NCBI RefSeq assembly: GCF_049116555.1
Contig: NZ_JAGDYT010000006.1
Coordinates: 124,001 to 188,000 of the forward strand
DNA from: Maricaulis maris_C
GTDB lineage: Bacteria; Pseudomonadota; Alphaproteobacteria; Caulobacterales; Maricaulaceae
Length of the DNA: 64,000 nt
Reading direction: 5' to 3'
Numbering within the stretch: the first letter of the stretch is position 1; each line of letters begins with the position of its first letter. A program made the position numbers and the translations under genes. Positions 60,815 through 64,000 of this stretch are shown here, in pieces. Under the pieces are notes generated by a model, which was given only the letters and a program-made list of their open reading frames with translations, did no database searches and had not been told where the DNA came from.

Positions 60815-61939
60815 ATGCATCTACACCCCGTCAAATCATGCGTTGCCCTCGCCCTGGCACTGTTCACACTCACAGCCTGCACCACCGCGCCGGCTCACTT
60901 GCCGATCGTGCCGACCCATGTGGCGGCGGGTGTGAGCGAGCCGATCCTGATTGCGACGACGCGGGCATCGAGTGAGGATCCCGATATTCGCCTGACGCCG
61001 GGGCGCGGTGAGCTGTCCTTCGCCAGGGCCGATGTCTGGGTTCCTGCCAACCGGCTCGCAGGCGAAATCACCCATCCCTCGCTGCCGGCCGATCCGACGC
61101 GTGAATTTGCGCTCACCGGCTATCAGGCCGACCTCGCTCCGGAAGCCTGGTCGGCCATGCTTGACCAGCATTTGTCATCCATGCCGCTGGCCGAACGGCA
61201 GGTCTTCGTCTTTGTCCACGGCTTCAACACGCCCTTCTCGGACGGGCTGTATCTGAACGCCCAGATCCTCAATGATTTCGGCGTGCGGACGGCGGCGGTG
61301 CATTACGCCTGGCCCTCGGCGGGCCATTGGCCGGCCTATCTCTACGACCGAGACAGCGCGCAATTTGCCCGCGATGGTCTGGTCGAGACCCTCGAGCGCG
61401 TGTCCGACAGTCCGGCCTCCTCGATCATCCTCCTCGCCCATTCAATGGGGTCAATGGTAACGATGGAGGCACTGCGCCAGCTCAGCCTGGAAGGCCGGGC
61501 AGATGTCCTGTCCCGGCTCGACCCGGTCATCCTGGCCTCGCCTGACATTGATTTCGATGTCTTTCTGAACCAACTCGACGCGATCGATCCTCCGCCGGCG
61601 CATCTTGCCGTCCTGGTTTCGGACCGCGATCGCGTCCTGGCCCTGTCCGACTCGCTGCGCGGTGGCCACCAATCCTGCCTGGGAATCGGCCGTCAGCGCG
61701 ACGCGCTGGTTGAACGGGGTATTGCAGTGATTGATCTGAGCGAATTGCGCGACGGGACGCTGCTGGGTCATGTCGACTTCGCAACATCTGAAACCCTGAT
61801 GCAATTGGCTGCGAGCGGTGCGCTGTCAGAGGCCCTGAACGGCGAGCCGGGCCAGGCGCGGGAGAGCGGGCTGGGTGCCCTGGCCGACATCGCTGCGCGG
61901 ATCATCTACCTGCCGGCCCGCGCGCTGGGCGAACGCTAG
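60815..61939 (+). CDS. Alpha/beta hydrolase lipoprotein, DUF900 type
   Basis: A 374-residue lipoprotein beginning at ATG 60815 (MHLHPVKSC) with lipobox LTAC near Cys22. DUF900-type motifs are PILIATTRASSEDP, VFVFVHGFNTPFSDGLYLNAQI (oxyanion region), the nucleophile LLAHSMGSM, LASPDIDFDVF (acid) and GHVDFATSETLM (His). It is likely an envelope serine hydrolase; the substrate is unknown. The preceding open codons overlap the integration scar region and are not supported. Confidence 0.82.
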   Translation: MHLHPVKSCVALALALFTLTACTTAPAHLPIVPTHVAAGVSEPILIATTRASSEDPDIRLTPGRGELSFARADVWVPANRLAGEITHPSLPADPTREFALTGYQADLAPEAWSAMLDQHLSSMPLAERQVFVFVHGFNTPFSDGLYLNAQILNDFGVRTAAVHYAWPSAGHWPAYLYDRDSAQFARDGLVETLERVSDSPASSIILLAHSMGSMVTMEALRQLSLEGRADVLSRLDPVILASPDIDFDVFLNQLDAIDPPPAHLAVLVSDRDRVLALSDSLRGGHQSCLGIGRQRDALVERGIAVIDLSELRDGTLLGHVDFATSETLMQLAASGALSEALNGEPGQARESGLGALADIAARIIYLPARALGER

Positions 61940-61961
61940 CACAGCACCGATATCCAGACAG

Positions 61962-62000
61962 AAAAGCGCCCGGACCGAGGGGGGAGAGGTCCGGGCGCTT
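61962..62000 (-). terminator. Terminator between chemoreceptor and hydrolase
   Basis: A 13-bp stem (AAGCGCCCGGACC and complement) with an 11-nt loop; on the minus strand it continues into TTTTCTG, 30 bp after the chemoreceptor stop. It may also end the hydrolase gene from the other side. Confidence 0.8.
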
Positions 62001-62029
62001 GTGTTGCAAGGCGACATCGGGGGGAGAGG

Positions 62030-63733
62030 TCAGCCAGCCTCGCGAACCTCGGTGAGGAAAGTTTCCACCGTGGAGTTCAGTTTTTCGGCACGCTCGGAAA
62101 CCGTCCTGACCGCGCGCAGCACGTCCTGGGACGCATCACCGGTCTGGCGGGCCGAGCGGGACACCACATCGACATTGTCAGAAACCGCGCGCGCACTCGT
62201 CGCGGCATGGGAGACCGAGCTCGAGATCTCACGGGTCGACGCACTCTGCTCTTCGGCGGCGGCGGCAATGGCCGATGCCGAGCGGGAGATTTCGCCAACC
62301 GCACGGGTCACATCCTCGATCGAGGAGGAAGACGACGCGGCGGCATCCTGGATCGCCTGGATCTGGTCGCGGATATCGTCCGTGGCCTTGGCGGTCTGGG
62401 CAGCAAGCGACTTGACCTCGGAGGCGACGACCGCGAAGCCCTTGCCGGCTTCACCGGCTCGCGCCGCTTCGATCGTGGCGTTCAGCGCCAGCAGGTTGGT
62501 CTGCTCGGAAATATCGTTGATCAGCTGGACCACATTGCCGATTTCCTGCGCCGCGGCGCCGAGATTGTCGACAACGGTTCGAACCGACTTGGCGCGCTCA
62601 TCAGCCTGGCTGGCCATGTCCGAGGAGCCCTGGATCTGCTGGGTCACTTCGGCGATGGAGGCCGTCAGCTCTTCAGAGGCCGCCGCAACCGACTCGACAT
62701 TGGCCGATGCCTGAGCTGCCGACGAGGCCATCTGGCCAGACTGCTCGGACCCCTCCGTCGCGGCTTGCGACAGCTGTTCGGCAATCGCCGACATCGAGGA
62801 GCAGGCCTCGTTCACTTCGCCCAGCATGGACATGACTTCGGCGTCGAAAGTCTGGGCCAGGTCATTCAGCTTGGCCGCGCGGCGCTCATTGGCTTCAGCC
62901 TGGGCGCGCTGTTCCTTTTCAAGTTCCTCGGCCTGCAGGCCCTTCTCGCGGAAGCGGCTCAGGCTTTCGACGACAGCGCCCAGCTCGTCGGAGCGCTCAA
63001 GCGCCGCGATGTTGAGCGAGTAATCGCCATCGGCCAGCGTTTCCGTGGCCGCGGCGATCTTGCGCACCGAAGCCGAGATCTGACGGCCGAAGATAACTGC
63101 CAGGGCAATCAGGGCAACGCCGACACCAATGGTCAGACCGATAAAGAGAAAGATGGAATTGCGGACACCGGCCTGCGTGGCAGCGGCATCCATGCGGGCC
63201 AGGGAAGCACCCTCCATGGCGAGGTTATCGAGGTCCGAGCTGATCTCGGCGAAGACGGCATCGAAGGGCTGCAGGAAAGCGACCGAGCTGGCGAAATCGA
63301 GCTCCAGCATCTGGCCGACGAAATCGAGCGCGTCCTTGTAGAGGGCGAGCTGCTCGACCAGGCTGTCGAACGTGTTCGTGCCGGCGGCAATGTCCGCACC
63401 GGACACCTGGAGGTCGGCGATGCGGGCAGACAGGCCGTCAACGCGTGTCCCCACGGCATCGAACTCGGCCATCACATCGATCGGATTGCCGGCAGCCTGG
63501 GCGGTGACCACAGCAAGCACGTCACTATTGATGGTCTGCAATTCGGACTTCAGATCGGTGAGTTCGAGGGCTGCGTTCATTTCGCCCATCGCACGTTGCT
63601 GGCTGTCAGACCCGTTCTGCAGGGACCAGGCCCCGAGACCGGCAACCGCGATCAGTGCGATGATCGCCGCAATCGGTGCGACCGCGAAGGATTGCGCGAT
63701 CGTCAGCTTGAATAGTGAAGTTAACTTGCCCAT
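62030..63733 (-). CDS. Methyl-accepting chemotaxis protein (chemoreceptor)
   Basis: A 567-residue inner-membrane chemoreceptor. It has TM1 (about 13-37), a periplasmic helical sensor domain, TM2 (about 191-215), HAMP (about 215-268, with LADGDYSLNIAALERSDELGAVVESL) and a cytoplasmic signalling domain whose hairpin tip is SEQTNLLALNATIEAARAGEAGKGFAVVASEVK. No C-terminal CheR/CheB-binding pentapeptide is present (it ends TEVREAG). Ligand unknown. The gene fits a motile organism. Confidence 0.93.
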   Translation of the reverse strand: MGKLTSLFKLTIAQSFAVAPIAAIIALIAVAGLGAWSLQNGSDSQQRAMGEMNAALELTDLKSELQTINSDVLAVVTAQAAGNPIDVMAEFDAVGTRVDGLSARIADLQVSGADIAAGTNTFDSLVEQLALYKDALDFVGQMLELDFASSVAFLQPFDAVFAEISSDLDNLAMEGASLARMDAAATQAGVRNSIFLFIGLTIGVGVALIALAVIFGRQISASVRKIAAATETLADGDYSLNIAALERSDELGAVVESLSRFREKGLQAEELEKEQRAQAEANERRAAKLNDLAQTFDAEVMSMLGEVNEACSSMSAIAEQLSQAATEGSEQSGQMASSAAQASANVESVAAASEELTASIAEVTQQIQGSSDMASQADERAKSVRTVVDNLGAAAQEIGNVVQLINDISEQTNLLALNATIEAARAGEAGKGFAVVASEVKSLAAQTAKATDDIRDQIQAIQDAAASSSSSIEDVTRAVGEISRSASAIAAAAEEQSASTREISSSVSHAATSARAVSDNVDVVSRSARQTGDASQDVLRAVRTVSERAEKLNSTVETFLTEVREAG

Positions 63734-63813
63734 TGAACTCTCCCAGGTGACATCACCGATTGGCGGTTTTGTCGATGCTCAGACAATTCGCCCGAATCGC
63801 TAAAGTCAGGGTT

Positions 63814-63845
63814 AACGCCCCGGCACCATTCAGCGCCGGGGCGTT
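63814..63845. terminator. Hairpin between OMP gene and chemoreceptor
   Basis: AACGCCCCGGC pairs with GCCGGGGCGTT across a 10-nt loop, 10 bp after the stop of the outer-membrane protein gene. No T-tract is obvious, so termination is only probable. Confidence 0.5.
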
Positions 63846-63854
63846 CATTTCATA

Positions 63855-64000
63855 TTAGAAGCTGCTGGTCAGCGAGGCCCAGACCCGGCTTTCATTGAGG
63901 TGATTGGTATTCGTCACCTCGCCGTCGCCAAAGTTCACGTTCTGGGCGTTCAAGGCCACCGAGAGCCAATCCGTGAGGTCATACTGACCCCGCAGGGACA
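63855..64000 (-). CDS. C-terminus of an outer-membrane beta-barrel protein (cut by window edge)
   Basis: The last 47 codons of a gene running out of the window. The translated end includes YDLTDWLSVALNAQNV and finishes VWASLTSSF, with alternating hydrophobic residues and a terminal Phe as in outer-membrane beta-barrels. The family cannot be named from this fragment. Confidence 0.65.
   Translation of the reverse strand, partial: SLRGQYDLTDWLSVALNAQNVNFGDGEVTNTNHLNESRVWASLTSSF

Noticed and set aside
60457..60975. 172-codon open frame running from the integration scar into the hydrolase gene
   Set aside because: It crosses the tRNA 3'-end repeat, overlaps the start of the hydrolase in another frame and has no ribosome-binding site or motif.
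61977..62031. Short direct repeat GGGGGGAGAGGTC at the terminator loop and just before the chemoreceptor stop
   Set aside because: Thirteen bases occurring twice within 45 bp looks like a small local duplication with no clear function.
62207..63715. 502-codon open frame antisense to the chemoreceptor gene
   Set aside because: A GC-rich shadow frame with Arg/Gly/Leu-rich, non-protein-like sequence. The opposite strand encodes a complete, motif-rich chemoreceptor.

Overview
The window comes from a polarly flagellated, Caulobacter-like alphaproteobacterium. Marine Hyphomonadaceae such as Maricaulis or Hyphomonas fit best. The evidence is GC-rich DNA, a FliX/FlaF/FlbT/FlmG/FlaEY flagellar gene set of Caulobacter type, CtrA-type TTAA-N7-TTAA boxes, sigma-54 flagellar promoters, a DksA with a single cysteine, and a beta-helix/diheme cytochrome pair of the HNE_0200/SO_2930 type known from marine bacteria. 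The assignment is inferred from gene content, not from a database search.

Layout. 1-13 kb: flagellar export and rod genes (flhB-fliR-fliQ; fliE-flgC-flgB; fliO-fliP). They are interrupted by an oppositely oriented block of four tandem DUF885 metallopeptidase-like exported proteins. 12.3-13.1 kb: a noncoding stretch rich in repeats. 13-19.4 kb: a minus-strand operon fliL-fliM-(DUF6468-like)-(MotE-like)-(1142-aa TPR protein). 19.6-22.9 kb: flgF-flgG-flgA-flgH. 23-25 kb: a TSUP permease, a small exported protein and dksA. 25-28.3 kb: fliX divergent from flgI-flgJ-(FlgN-like), then a methyltransferase. 28.3-44.8 kb: the flagellin and glycosylation region, with flaEY, pseB, pseC, three small flagellins, flaG, flaF, flbT, flmG, pseG, a sulfotransferase, an ATP-grasp enzyme, a pseF-like gene and a truncated pseI. 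44.8-64 kb: mixed accessory and metabolic genes: a GIY-YIG protein, a cupin, MoxR and CoxE/VWA separated by 8.3 kb, an HNE_0200-type pair with a TetR regulator and TonB receptor, a GST, a chorismate mutase-like protein, an Hpt protein, tRNA-Lys(CTT) with a duplicated 3' end marking an integration scar, a DUF900 hydrolase, a chemoreceptor and the end of an outer-membrane protein gene.

How the parts work together. CtrA-type boxes stand at flgB/fliO and fliX, with weaker ones at pseB and flmG. Five sigma-54 -24/-12 elements with exact 12-bp GG-to-GC spacing precede flgF, flgI and the three flagellin genes. Each has a TTGCCG/CGGCAA element about 50-125 bp upstream, where a FlbD-like enhancer protein would bind. 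FliX would couple basal-body assembly to that second tier. FlbT and FlaF act on flagellin expression or export, and the Pse enzymes with FlmG glycosylate the filament.

Notable points are the shared enhancer element at all five sigma-54 promoters, the split flagellar operon with its DUF885 array, a nonulosonic-acid cluster that carries a sulfotransferase and an ATP-grasp gene, and a tRNA-Lys integration scar whose two 3' ends differ by a compensated T-stem base pair.
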